Shown here piece by piece: positions 41,644 through 49,166 of a DNA stretch of 64,000 bases (its first letter is position 1; each line of letters opens with the position of its first letter). The stretch lies in NCBI RefSeq assembly GCF_003173755.1, contig NZ_CP029553.1:5336001-5400000 (forward strand), given 5' to 3'. The notes under the pieces were generated by a model. The model was given only the letters and a program-made list of their open reading frames with translations. It was not told where the DNA came from and did no database searches. The DNA is from Methylobacterium terrae. GTDB lineage: Bacteria > Pseudomonadota > Alphaproteobacteria > Rhizobiales > Beijerinckiaceae. Both the position numbers and the translations under genes were made by a program.

Positions 41644-42603
41644 GCGTGGAGCACGGACTGACCCGGCAGGGTTTCCTCGGCGGCGCGCTGGCGGCCGCGG
41701 CGGCTCTCGGCGGCGGAGCGGCGCAAGGAACGCCGCAAGGAACGCAGCAAGGAACGCCGCAGGGCGCGGCCCTCCACCGGCGGCCGATCCCGGCGAGCGG
41801 CGAGACCCTGCCGGTGATCGGGCTCGGCACCTGGCGCGGCTTCGACGTCGGCGAGAAGCCCGCCGAGCGGGCGCCGTTGCGCGAGGTGGTGGCGACGCTG
41901 CTCGCGCAGGGCGGAACGGTGATCGATTCCTCGCCGATGTACGGCCGGGCCGAGGGGGTCACCGGCGATCTGGTGGCGGGGGCCGGCGCCCGCGAGAAGA
42001 CCTTCCTCGCCACCAAGGTCTGGACCAGCGGGCGCGAGGCGGGAATCGCGCAGATGCGCCGCTCGCTCCAGCTCCTGCGCGCCGAGCGCCTCGACCTGAT
42101 GCAGATCCACAACCTGCTCGACTGGCGCACCCACCTGCCGGCCCTGCGGGCCTGGAAGGAGGAGGGGCGCATCCGCTACCTCGGCGTCTCGCACTACACC
42201 GAGAGCGCCTACGACGCGGTCGAGGCGGTGCTGAAGGCCGAGCGGCTGGACTTCCTGCAGATCAACTACGCCCTCGACGACCGGGCGGCGGAGGCGCGCC
42301 TGCTGCCGCTCGCGGCGGATCGCGGCGGATCGCGGCGTGGCGGTGCTGGTCAACCGGCCCTTCGGCGGCGGCGGGCTGCTGCGCCGCCTCGGGGCGAAGC
42401 CGCTGCCGGACGAGGCGGCGGAGCTCGGCTGCGGCTCCTGGGCCGAGATCCTGCTCAAATACGTGGTCTCCCACCCGGCGGTGACCTGCGCGATCCCCGG
42501 CACCGCCGATCCCAGCCACATGGCGGCGAACCTGCGCGCCGGCACCGGCACGCTGCCGGACGAGGCCCTGCGCCGCCGCCTGGCGGCGATGCTTCCGGCC
42601 TGA
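41640..42603 (+). pseudogene. Aldo/keto reductase, frameshifted by 10-bp tandem duplication
   Basis: The first 225 codons encode an aldo/keto reductase with the tetrad residues in VIDSSPMYGR, ATKVWTSGREA and MQIHNLLDWR. There is an N-terminal Ala-rich segment like a weak export signal and a QGTPQGTQQGTPQG repeat. At 42311-42330 the ten bases CGCGGCGGAT occur twice in a row. Removing one copy restores AADRGVAVLVNRPFGGGG and the rest to LAAMLPA. As read, the frame shifts and runs on through unrelated codons to 42665. It is either a recent pseudogene, a reversible slip, or a sequencing artefact. Confidence 0.8.
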
Positions 42604-42887
42604 CTCCAAGCCGGACGCGTCGAACGGCCAAGCAGTATGGCCAAGCAAGCAGTATGGCCAAGTAGGTGAGCCGGCAGCTGAGCAGTACGCAAGCATTGGA
42701 TCGCGCCCGATCTCAGTCGATCCGGTCAAGAGGCGCGATCGATCCGCCATATTGCTGCCGTTCTGCCAGCGTTAAGGATCCCCCATCCATATCGCTTCAC
42801 GTCGAGGGCGCACCCGCAAGGCTTCATGCCGCAGCGTGTCGCGCTCCAAGCTCAAGAATCCGCCTGATCGGAACTCCCGGGGGTCTC
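42604..42887. other. Intergenic region with short direct repeat
   Basis: No convincing gene is present. AAGCAGTATGGCCAAG is repeated around 42631-42663, directly after the reductase. The remainder should hold the promoter of the small secreted protein, but I see no clear boxes. Confidence 0.45.
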
Positions 42888-43280
42888 ATGCTCAAGTCGT
42901 CCGTCGCCGCTCTCGTCCTGTGCGCCGCCCTGCCGGCCAGCCTGCAGCCGGCGGCGGCGGAGGGGCGGAGCTACAACGGGACCTGGGCGGTGCAGCTCGT
43001 CACCGATTCGGGCCTGTGCGACAGCCGCTACACCGTCTCGCTGGCGATCAACGACGGCGACGTGCGGGTGGCCTCGGCGGGCGAGGGCGGCGCGATGGTG
43101 AGCGGGCGCATCGGCCAGGACGGCAATGTCGGGCTGACCGTCCGCCACGGCTCGGCGAGCGGCGCCGCCTCCGGCCGGCTCCAGGCCAATGCCGGCTCCG
43201 GCACCTGGAGCGTGTCGTCGCTGTGCTCGGGCCGCTGGACCGCCCAGCGCCGCTCGACCCGGGTCGCGCAGGCGGACTGA
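42888..43280 (+). CDS. Small secreted protein of unknown function
   Basis: A 130-residue protein with a clear signal peptide (LKSSVAALVLCAALPASLQP, cleavage near AAA). The mature part is about 105 residues, beta-rich, and contains SYNGTWAVQLVTDSGLCDSR and GTWSVSSLCSGRWTAQRRS; two cysteines could pair. The Gly-x-Trp repeats resemble small periplasmic beta-barrel proteins. I do not recognise a named family. A strong hairpin follows the stop. Confidence 0.75.
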   Translation: MLKSSVAALVLCAALPASLQPAAAEGRSYNGTWAVQLVTDSGLCDSRYTVSLAINDGDVRVASAGEGGAMVSGRIGQDGNVGLTVRHGSASGAASGRLQANAGSGTWSVSSLCSGRWTAQRRSTRVAQAD

Positions 43281-43289
43281 TCCGGTCCC

Positions 43290-43314
43290 GGATCGCTGCA
43301 ACAGGCAGCGATCC
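43290..43314. terminator. Bidirectional hairpin terminator at the left edge of the prophage
   Basis: GGATCGCTGC pairs perfectly with GCAGCGATCC around AACAG. It lies between the host small secreted protein and the convergent prophage repressor, in a 40-base gap. Confidence 0.7.
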
Positions 43315-43320
43315 CCGTTC

Positions 43321-44058
43321 CTACCCGCCCGGGGTCGAGCGGGCGCAGAACCGGCTCCAGTGCTGCGCGTGCACGGTGCTGATGATGCCCGAGGCCCAGA
43401 CCAGGCGACGGTCGGGCATCAGCGGGGCGTTGTGGCTCTCGAGGTGGTAGGCGCCCCGCTGCGAGCCGCGCAGGATCTTCTTCAGGAAGCGGTGCCCCTC
43501 CGCCGTGGCGACCGCGGCGTAGAGGTCGAGGAGGCGGTCCGGGCTCTCACCGGCCTCGGCGCAGAGCACCACATCGTCGGGCTCGTATTTCGGGTACATC
43601 GACAGCCCGGCGACCCGGAACGCGATGGTGCCGGGCGGGACCCCGAACGGCACCGTGATGCGGTAGAGGTCGCCCCCGGGCCCCAATTGCTCGTCCCCGG
43701 TGTCGATCAAGCCGCCGGCGCTGATCAATCCCTTCACTCCCACGACCACTCCCACGCTCTGGCCGCCCTCGGCGGGCGGCTCGGGCGCGTCGTCGTCGCC
43801 GAACAGCAGCCCCTTGGCGGTGACCTCGACGCCGTCGCGGCGGAAACGCGCGGCGTAGCGCTCGGCATCGTCCTGGCCGATCGTCCGGGTGCCGGCCTCG
43901 TGCGCCCGGTAGGTGCTCTCCGGCCAGGCATTCTGCAGGGCGGCGTCCCGCGCCGAGCGGTAGCCGGCGGCGATGCGCGCCTGCCGCAGCCGCTCCCCTT
44001 GCGCGGCCCGGACCCGGTTCTCTCCCGACTGGATCACCTCAGCGAACTTCCCCGACAC
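43321..44058 (-). CDS. S24 family phage repressor (LexA-like, self-cleaving type)
   Basis: A 245-residue repressor. An N-terminal helix-turn-helix-like part (RLRQARIAAGYRSARDAALQ, then WPESTYRAHEAGTR) is followed by an S24 peptidase domain. Ser153 (GLSMYPKYEPDD) and Lys193 or Lys194 (HRFLKKILRG) form the dyad. An Ala-Gly bond at 114-115 lies 39 residues before the serine, as in cleavable repressors. RecA-triggered cleavage is therefore likely. It starts with GTG and reads leftward from a region with short palindromes; the rest of the prophage reads rightward. Confidence 0.9.
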   Translation of the reverse strand: MSGKFAEVIQSGENRVRAAQGERLRQARIAAGYRSARDAALQNAWPESTYRAHEAGTRTIGQDDAERYAARFRRDGVEVTAKGLLFGDDDAPEPPAEGGQSVGVVVGVKGLISAGGLIDTGDEQLGPGGDLYRITVPFGVPPGTIAFRVAGLSMYPKYEPDDVVLCAEAGESPDRLLDLYAAVATAEGHRFLKKILRGSQRGAYHLESHNAPLMPDRRLVWASGIISTVHAQHWSRFCARSTPGG

Positions 44059-44228
44059 TTGAGGTATTGAGCAAAATCATTACATCATGTAGCTACTGTG
44101 ATCGCAAGCGGCGTATCAGGGCGTCGGCAAGCATCGTTGTTCGCGCGTGCCCCGCCCCGTCCTGTCCCCGAGGCATCCTACACCCCGGGCCGCCTTGCGC
44201 CGTATCCCTCGCTGCGGGAGTTCTTCCT
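44059..44228. promoter_or_regulatory. Repressor operator/promoter region
   Basis: TACATCATGTA (44081-44091, an 11-base palindrome) and GTAGCTAC (44089-44096) overlap just upstream of the repressor, in a local AT-rich patch. They are the best candidates for repressor operators and the early rightward promoter. No cro-like gene follows; the rest of the stretch shows no supported frame. Confidence 0.5.
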
Positions 44229-44648
44229 ATGGTCCACCGTTTCCTCGCGGCTCGCCGCGAACCGCCCGACGGCGAGGCGATCCGCCCGGGCAACGCCGGG
44301 GCGGAACGGGGCGATCCGGGGCGAGCGGCGCCGCGGCCGCCGGGCGGCGAATCGCCGCAACGGGGCGGGGTGGGGCGGCAGAGCCGCCGCGCCGCGGACG
44401 AAGGCGCTCGCGCGGCGCGCCGCCCCGGTGCAGGAGAGGCGGATGAAGGTTGCCCTGATCGTGCTCTGGACCCTCGCGGCGGGGGTCGGCCTGTTCCTGA
44501 TGGTGCGCGCGCGGATCGTGCGCGCGACCGAGGCGCTGACGCGGAAGGCCGCGCGCGCGCGGATCGACCCGCCGGCGCCAGGTTCGCCGCCGGACCGCCC
44601 CGGCGGGGCCTGACCGCCGCCGAGTCCCGGACGGGGAGGGCGGCGTGA
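44229..44648 (+). CDS. Possible small prophage protein, Arg/Gly-rich
   Basis: A frame of 139 codons starting MVHRFLAARREPPDGEAI, with GGGAG eight bases before the ATG. Its first 65 codons have high GC at third positions; the second half lies under the better supported small membrane protein in another frame, and there GC3 falls. The product is Arg- and Gly-rich and low in complexity. It may be real only in its first half, or not at all. Confidence 0.3.
   Translation: MVHRFLAARREPPDGEAIRPGNAGAERGDPGRAAPRPPGGESPQRGGVGRQSRRAADEGARAARRPGAGEADEGCPDRALDPRGGGRPVPDGARADRARDRGADAEGRARADRPAGARFAAGPPRRGLTAAESRTGRAA
44443..44613 (+). CDS. Small single-pass membrane protein
   Basis: A 56-residue protein with one membrane helix (VALIVLWTLAAGVGLFLMV) followed by a basic, Arg-rich tail and a Pro-rich end. 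AGGAGAGG is six bases before the ATG. It lies just before the NusG-like gene in the prophage leader region. It could be a small phage membrane effector or a host-range or lysis-control peptide. No family recognised. Confidence 0.6.
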   Translation: MKVALIVLWTLAAGVGLFLMVRARIVRATEALTRKAARARIDPPAPGSPPDRPGGA

Positions 44649-45304
44649 CGGGCAAGAAGCGCCGCATCGCCCGCCGCCGCCGCGAGGCCCTTGCTCATGA
44701 CCGCCCGCCCGACGCCGGCCGCGCCGCCGAGATCCGCCGCCGCCGCCGCCGGCGGCTGCGGCCCGCCCGGGTCGTGCTGGCGGCCGACCGGGTCTGGATG
44801 GTCGCCGAGACCAGGGCGCGCTGGGCCGCCCGGGCCGCCCGCGACCTCGAGGCCGCGGGCATCGCCGCCTTCGACCCGCGGGAGGAGGTCGAGCTGACCT
44901 CCGCGACCGGCCGGCGCCGCACCGCCCGGGTGCCGCTCCTGCACCGCACGCTCTTCGTGGGCCTGCGCGACGACGGCGACCTCGCGCGGGTCGAAGCGCA
45001 TCCCGGCATCGACCGGATCCTGTTCCGCGACGGCCGCGCGGTCGTCGTCGCGGCGTCCGTGCTCCAGGGCTTCGCCGACGCGATCGCCGGGCATGACGGC
45101 GAAGAGGGCGGGGGCGAGGAGGCCGTGAGGGCGGTCCTGTTCGCCCTCGGGGACGGCGTGCGAGTCGTCGACGGGCCGCTCGCGGCCCTGCGCGGCACGG
45201 TCGAGGGGATCGAGCCGGGCCGCCGGCGCTACCGGGTCGCCCTGTCGCTGTTCGGGCGTGAGACCCCGGCCCTGCTCGACGAGGACAAGATCGCACGGGA
45301 CTGA
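44645..45304 (+). CDS. NusG/RfaH-like transcription elongation factor, prophage-encoded
   Basis: A 219-residue protein. An Arg-rich head (first 45 residues, KKRRIARRRREALAH) precedes an NGN-like domain from about residue 48 (VWMVAETRARWAARAARDLE, then VPLLHRTLFVGLRDDGDLAR) and a C-terminal KOW-type domain (LGDGVRVVDGPLAALRGTVE). NusG paralogues bind RNA polymerase and can suppress termination on long operons. Its place directly before the late promoter suggests an antiterminator for the structural operon (inference). GTG start. Confidence 0.8.
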   Translation: MTGKKRRIARRRREALAHDRPPDAGRAAEIRRRRRRRLRPARVVLAADRVWMVAETRARWAARAARDLEAAGIAAFDPREEVELTSATGRRRTARVPLLHRTLFVGLRDDGDLARVEAHPGIDRILFRDGRAVVVAASVLQGFADAIAGHDGEEGGGEEAVRAVLFALGDGVRVVDGPLAALRGTVEGIEPGRRRYRVALSLFGRETPALLDEDKIARD

Positions 45305-45334
45305 CCGCCTGAGAAAATCGCGCCCCGTCGAAAA

Positions 45335-45369
45335 GAACATTTGACGAACATCGGCGGGGCGGGTACAAG
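45335..45369 (+). promoter_or_regulatory. Strong promoter overlapped by a LexA (SOS) box
   Basis: TTGACG and TACAAG are separated by 17 bases, an excellent sigma-70-type pair. GAAC-N7-GAAC (45335-45349) matches the alphaproteobacterial LexA box (GTTC-N7-GTTC read on the other strand) and covers the -35 element, so LexA would block RNA polymerase. Transcription would start near 45376 and enter the terminase and structural genes. This is the clearest promoter I found in the window. Confidence 0.75.
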
Positions 45370-45540
45370 GATCCCAGGTTATCCAGGTCTGCGGCCTGCT
45401 CTTCGAGGAAGTGGCCGCTCGACTGCCCCGCAATGCGGGGATGTGTCCCTGGACCCGGCCCACGGCATCACCGAGGCGAAGGGCGGCTCGTCCCCGCCGG
45501 CCGCGATTGCCGGTGCCTTCCGGGCCGCGCCGCGCTTCGG

Positions 45541-45576
45541 CGACATCCCCAAGAGGCGACATCCCCAAGAGGCGAC
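45541..45576 (+). repeat. 16-bp tandem repeat duplicating the terS ribosome binding site
   Basis: GACATCCCCAAGAGGC occurs twice in a row (45542-45573), and its AAGAGGCGAC core directly precedes the terS ATG. The upstream copy offers a second identical binding site but is followed by ATC, not ATG. A CCCCGC-AAT-GCGGGG hairpin lies further up at 45426-45440. The 45376-45540 leader holds no supported gene. Confidence 0.7.
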
Positions 45577-46149
45577 ATGGCCAAGAAGCACTCGGCACGG
45601 CGAGTCATCGACTGGGCGGGCATCGCGGCGGCCTACCGGGCCGAGCCGGGGGCCGGGCCCGCCATCGCGCGCAGGTTCGGCATCAGCCCGGCGACCCTGC
45701 GGCGCCGGGCACGGGCGGAGGGATGGGCGGGGGACGCCCCCGACGCTCCTGCCGCCGACGTGCGCGGCGGCCACCGCATCGTCGTGGCACAGGGCGCGGC
45801 CCTCACCCTTCGGCTGCTCGACGATCTCCAGGCAGCCTCCGCGGAAGATCCCGGATCCGAGGACGGCACCGAGGAGGGCGGGCTCGCCCGCGCGGCCATC
45901 CTGCAGAAGCGCGTCGCGGTCCTGCGCGACCTCGCCAGCGCGGCGCGGCTGTGGATCGCGCTCGAGCGCCAGGCCTGGGACATCGACCGCCAGGGAGAGG
46001 GCAAGCAGCGTGACGAGACCGCCTTCCCGGACCCCGAGGCCGCCTTCCGCCTCCTCGACGAGGGCCAGCGGGCCCAGCTCCGGGCCATCGCCGAGCGCCT
46101 GGCTGGCCGACCCGCCGGCCCTGCTGCGGGCCCTCGACCGGCTGGATAG
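45577..46149 (+). CDS. Terminase small subunit-like protein
   Basis: A 190-residue protein with an N-terminal helix-turn-helix (IDWAGIAAAYRAEPGAGPAI, then RRFGISPATLRRRARAEGW) that would recognise the packaging site. The rest is helical and acidic (LLDDLQAASAEDPGSEDGTE, LQKRVAVLRDLASAARLWIA). It lies directly before the large terminase, and its end overlaps that gene. The ATG is fixed by AAGAGGCGAC. Role in DNA packaging inferred from position and fold. Confidence 0.8.
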   Translation: MAKKHSARRVIDWAGIAAAYRAEPGAGPAIARRFGISPATLRRRARAEGWAGDAPDAPAADVRGGHRIVVAQGAALTLRLLDDLQAASAEDPGSEDGTEEGGLARAAILQKRVAVLRDLASAARLWIALERQAWDIDRQGEGKQRDETAFPDPEAAFRLLDEGQRAQLRAIAERLAGRPAGPAAGPRPAG

Positions 46150-47539
46150 CGAGGAGAGCCTGGCGGGCTTCGTGCGCCGGGCCTGGCCGGTGATCGAGCC
46201 GGGCGCCCCTTACGTCCACGGCTGGCACATCGATGCGGTCAGCGCCCATCTGGAGGCCGTCACCGCCGGCGAGATCACCCGGCTCCTGATCAACGTGCCG
46301 CCCGGCACGATGAAGAGCCTGCTCGCCGGCGTGTTCTGGCCGGCCTGGGAATGGGGTCCGAGAAACCGCCCGTCCTTGCGGACCGTCGCGGTCTCGCACA
46401 CCGAGCGGCTGGCGCTTCGCGACAACCTGCGCACCCGGCGCCTGATCACCTCGCCCTGGTACCGGGCCCTGTGGGGCGAGCGCGTGCGGCTCACCCGCGA
46501 CCAGAACCGCAAGGGCCGGTTCGAGACCACGGCGTCCGGCCTGCGCGAGGCGGTCTCGGCCGGCTCGATCACCGGCTCACGCGGCGACCGGGTGATCCTC
46601 GACGACCCGATCTCGGTCGAGGGCGCCAATTCCGAGCGGGTGCGCGAGGGGATCGCGCGGTGGTTCCTGGAGGCGGTGCCGACCCGCCTCAACGACCCCG
46701 TGCGCTCGGCCATCGTGGTCGTCATGCAGCGGCTGCACGAGCGCGACCTGTCGGGCGTGATCCTGGCGAAGAATCTCGGCTACGAGCACCTGATGCTGCC
46801 GATGGAGTTCGAGCCGGAGCGCGCCTGCGCCACCCGGATCGGCTTCTCAGATCCGCGCCGGGAGGCGGGCGAGCTGCTGTTTCCCGCTCGCTTCCCCCGC
46901 GCGGCGGTGGAGCGCGACAAGGCCGCGATGGGCGAGTACGCGGCGGCCGGCCAGTACCAGCAGCGGCCGGCGCCCCGGGACGGCGGGTTGTTCAAGCGCG
47001 GCTGGTTCACCCTCGTGCGGGCTCTGCCCGCCGGATGCATCCATGTGCGGGCCTGGGACCTCGCGGCGAGCGTGCCGAGGCCCGGGCGCCAGCCGGACTA
47101 CACCGTCGGCGTCAAGCTCGCGCGCGGCCCCGACGGGCGGCTCTACGTCGTGGATGTCCGCCGCGACCGGCTCTCGGCCGGCGGCGTCGAGCGGCTGATC
47201 CTGGCGACCGCCGCGGAGGACGGGCCGTCCTGCCGGATCTCGCTGCCGCAGGATCCCGGCCAGGCCGGCAAGGCGCAGGCGCAGTACCTCGTCTCGCGCC
47301 TCGCCGGCTACGACGTCCGGGCGTCACCGGAGAGCGGGGACAAGGCGACCCGCGCCGCCCCGGTCTCGGCCCAGGCCGAGGCCGGCAACCTGCACCTCGT
47401 CGCCGGCCCCTGGAACGGGGCCTTCCTCGACGAGCTCTGCGCATTCCCCAACGGCGCCTTCCTCGACCAGGTCGACGCCCTCTCGCGCGCCTTCTCGGCG
47501 CTCGCCCGGCCTGGATACGGCCTGCTCGGAGTCCTGTGA
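46010..47539 (+). CDS. Phage terminase large subunit
   Basis: About 509 residues. The ATPase shows PPGTMKS as Walker A near residue 97 and RVILDDPIS as Walker B near 194. The RNase H-like nuclease begins with RAWDLAAS near residue 347 and DVRRDRLS further on. The family stretch AWPVIEPGAPYVHGWHIDAV is typical of this prophage type. The start is uncertain: GTG 46010 has GGGAGAGG before it, but the conserved part begins near 46103 with no usual start codon. The overlap with the small subunit is large if 46010 is right. Confidence 0.88.
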   Translation: MTRPPSRTPRPPSASSTRASGPSSGPSPSAWLADPPALLRALDRLDSEESLAGFVRRAWPVIEPGAPYVHGWHIDAVSAHLEAVTAGEITRLLINVPPGTMKSLLAGVFWPAWEWGPRNRPSLRTVAVSHTERLALRDNLRTRRLITSPWYRALWGERVRLTRDQNRKGRFETTASGLREAVSAGSITGSRGDRVILDDPISVEGANSERVREGIARWFLEAVPTRLNDPVRSAIVVVMQRLHERDLSGVILAKNLGYEHLMLPMEFEPERACATRIGFSDPRREAGELLFPARFPRAAVERDKAAMGEYAAAGQYQQRPAPRDGGLFKRGWFTLVRALPAGCIHVRAWDLAASVPRPGRQPDYTVGVKLARGPDGRLYVVDVRRDRLSAGGVERLILATAAEDGPSCRISLPQDPGQAGKAQAQYLVSRLAGYDVRASPESGDKATRAAPVSAQAEAGNLHLVAGPWNGAFLDELCAFPNGAFLDQVDALSRAFSALARPGYGLLGVL

Positions 47540-48804
47540 TGTGGCTCGCCGACCGCCTCGCCAACCTCGTCTCCGGCCTCGGCGGCCCGCGGGACAAGAG
47601 CACCGGCAACCTGCACGTCCACGTGCCCCGCGCGCCTGCAGAGCTCGACGCCGCCTACCGGGACAACTGGCTCGCCCGCAAGGTCGTCGACATCGTGCCG
47701 TTCGACATGCTGCGCGAGTGGCGCGCCTGGCAGGCGCCGCCCGAGGTCGCGGCGGCGCTCGCGGCGAGCGAGGAGCGCCTGGCCCTGCGCGACCGCCTGC
47801 TGCGGGGCTTGCGGCTCGCCCGCCTGCACGGCGGCGCCGCCCTCCTGATCGGCGACGGCGCGCCCGATCCGGCCCGGCCGCTCGATCCCGAGACGCTCGG
47901 GCAGGGGGAGTTGCGCTACCTCCACGTCCTCCCCCGCGGCCGGATCCAGGCCGGCGGCCTCGAGCGCGACCCGCTCTCGCCCTGGTTCGGCGAACCCCGG
48001 AGCTACACGATCGCGGGCGGGCAGGCGGTCCATCCCTCCCGGGTGGTGCGTCTCCTCGGCGCGGCCCTGCCGGACGACGCGGTGGGCGACGGCTGGGGCG
48101 ACAGCGTGCTCCAGGCCCTCCTCGAGGCGATCGACCAGGCGACGGCGGCCGCCGCCCACATCGCCGCGATGCTGCCCGAGGCCAAGCAGGACGTAATCTC
48201 GGTGCCGGGCCTGTCGCAGCACCTCTCGACCGAGGACGGCACCCGCCACCTCACCGAGCGCTTCGCCTATGCGGCCCGGATGAAGGGCCTGTTCGGGATG
48301 CTGCTGCTGGAAGGCGACGGCCGCTCGCCGGAGGGCGAGCGCTACCAGCAGAAGCAGCTCGATTTCTCCGGCCTGCCGGAGGTGGCCCGGCTCTTCCTCC
48401 AGGTCGCGGCGGGCGCCGCCGACATCCCGGTCACGCGCCTTCTCGGCCAGTCGCCCGCCGGCCTCAACGCCACCGGCGAATCCGACACCCGCAACTACCA
48501 CGACCACGTCGCGGCCCGTCAGACCGTCGAGCTCACCCCGGCGATCGCCCGCCTCGACCGTCTGCTCATCCGCGACGCGCTCGGCCGCTCCGACCCCTCC
48601 CTGCGCTACGCCTGGCGGCCGCTCGCCCAGGCGAGCGAGCGCGAGAAGGCGGAGGTCGGCCGCCTCAAGGCGGAGGCCGCCGCGATGCTCGCCCGCGAGG
48701 GCGTGGTCCCGGCGGGCGTGCTCGCCCGCGGCGTCGAGGGCTGGCTCTCCGCCGCCGACCTCTTCCCCGGCATCGCCGCGGCCTTCGGCCGGCCGGCGGG
48801 CTGA
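47539..48804 (+). CDS. Phage portal protein, DUF1073 family
   Basis: A 421-residue portal of the DUF1073 type, the group whose relatives include the anti-CBASS Acb1 N-terminal family. Conserved parts are NWLARKVVDIVPFDMLREWR, SRVVRLLGAALPD and TRLLGQSPAGLNATGESDTR. The ring it forms is the gate for DNA into the head. The ATG overlaps the terminase stop (TGATG). I see no extra phosphodiesterase HxT motifs, so an anti-CBASS role is not supported here. Confidence 0.88.
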   Translation: MWLADRLANLVSGLGGPRDKSTGNLHVHVPRAPAELDAAYRDNWLARKVVDIVPFDMLREWRAWQAPPEVAAALAASEERLALRDRLLRGLRLARLHGGAALLIGDGAPDPARPLDPETLGQGELRYLHVLPRGRIQAGGLERDPLSPWFGEPRSYTIAGGQAVHPSRVVRLLGAALPDDAVGDGWGDSVLQALLEAIDQATAAAAHIAAMLPEAKQDVISVPGLSQHLSTEDGTRHLTERFAYAARMKGLFGMLLLEGDGRSPEGERYQQKQLDFSGLPEVARLFLQVAAGAADIPVTRLLGQSPAGLNATGESDTRNYHDHVAARQTVELTPAIARLDRLLIRDALGRSDPSLRYAWRPLAQASEREKAEVGRLKAEAAAMLAREGVVPAGVLARGVEGWLSAADLFPGIAAAFGRPAG

Positions 48805-49166
48805 AGCCGCGTTCCCAACCCACTCCCGAGCGGGTCGAGACAGTCACGTTCACATCGCCGGACACGGCGCAGGTCCCCCCCTCTCCCGTGTGGGAGAGGG
48901 GCTGGGGGTGAGGGTGCTACGGTCCTGAGTCATGCTCTGACCGCCCCGCTACCAGCACCACGTTCAGTGCTTCACACTGAAGCGTGTCACCCTCACCCCT
49001 ACCCCTCTCCCACACGGGAGAGGGGCCCGCGCCTGATCTTTGCAGCACTTCAATTGTGCCATCCGCACCCACCGATGCGACCGGTGGAGGCGGCGCATCC
49101 CGGCCTGTGACCTGACAAGCCCGAGCGGGAGCGAGACCACCCCCTCCCAACCCGAGACCACACCCC
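48805..49166. repeat. Intergenic region with a pair of inverted hairpin elements
   Basis: Two near-identical elements of about 38 bases (48878-48916 and 48988-49025) face each other. Each contains CCCCTCTCCC-4-GGGAGAGGGG followed on the inner side by a GGGGTGAGGGTG-like tail. Between them is a small GCTTCACACTGAAGC hairpin. No gene is supported. The elements look like dispersed REP-type repeats. Either could end transcription, which would matter in the middle of a late operon. Confidence 0.75.

Noticed and set aside
42332..42665. Continuation of the reductase reading frame past the duplication
   Set aside because: The residues after the 10-bp duplication are Arg/Pro-rich and unrelated to the family; the real C-terminus is in the other frame.
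45341..46009. Longer terminase large subunit starting near 45341
   Set aside because: It would start inside the promoter and read through the small subunit in another frame with Ser/Arg/Pro-rich junk.
47539..48804. Anti-CBASS (Acb1) activity of the portal-family protein
   Set aside because: The family name overlaps, but I see no pair of HxT-type phosphodiesterase motifs, so only the portal role is supported.
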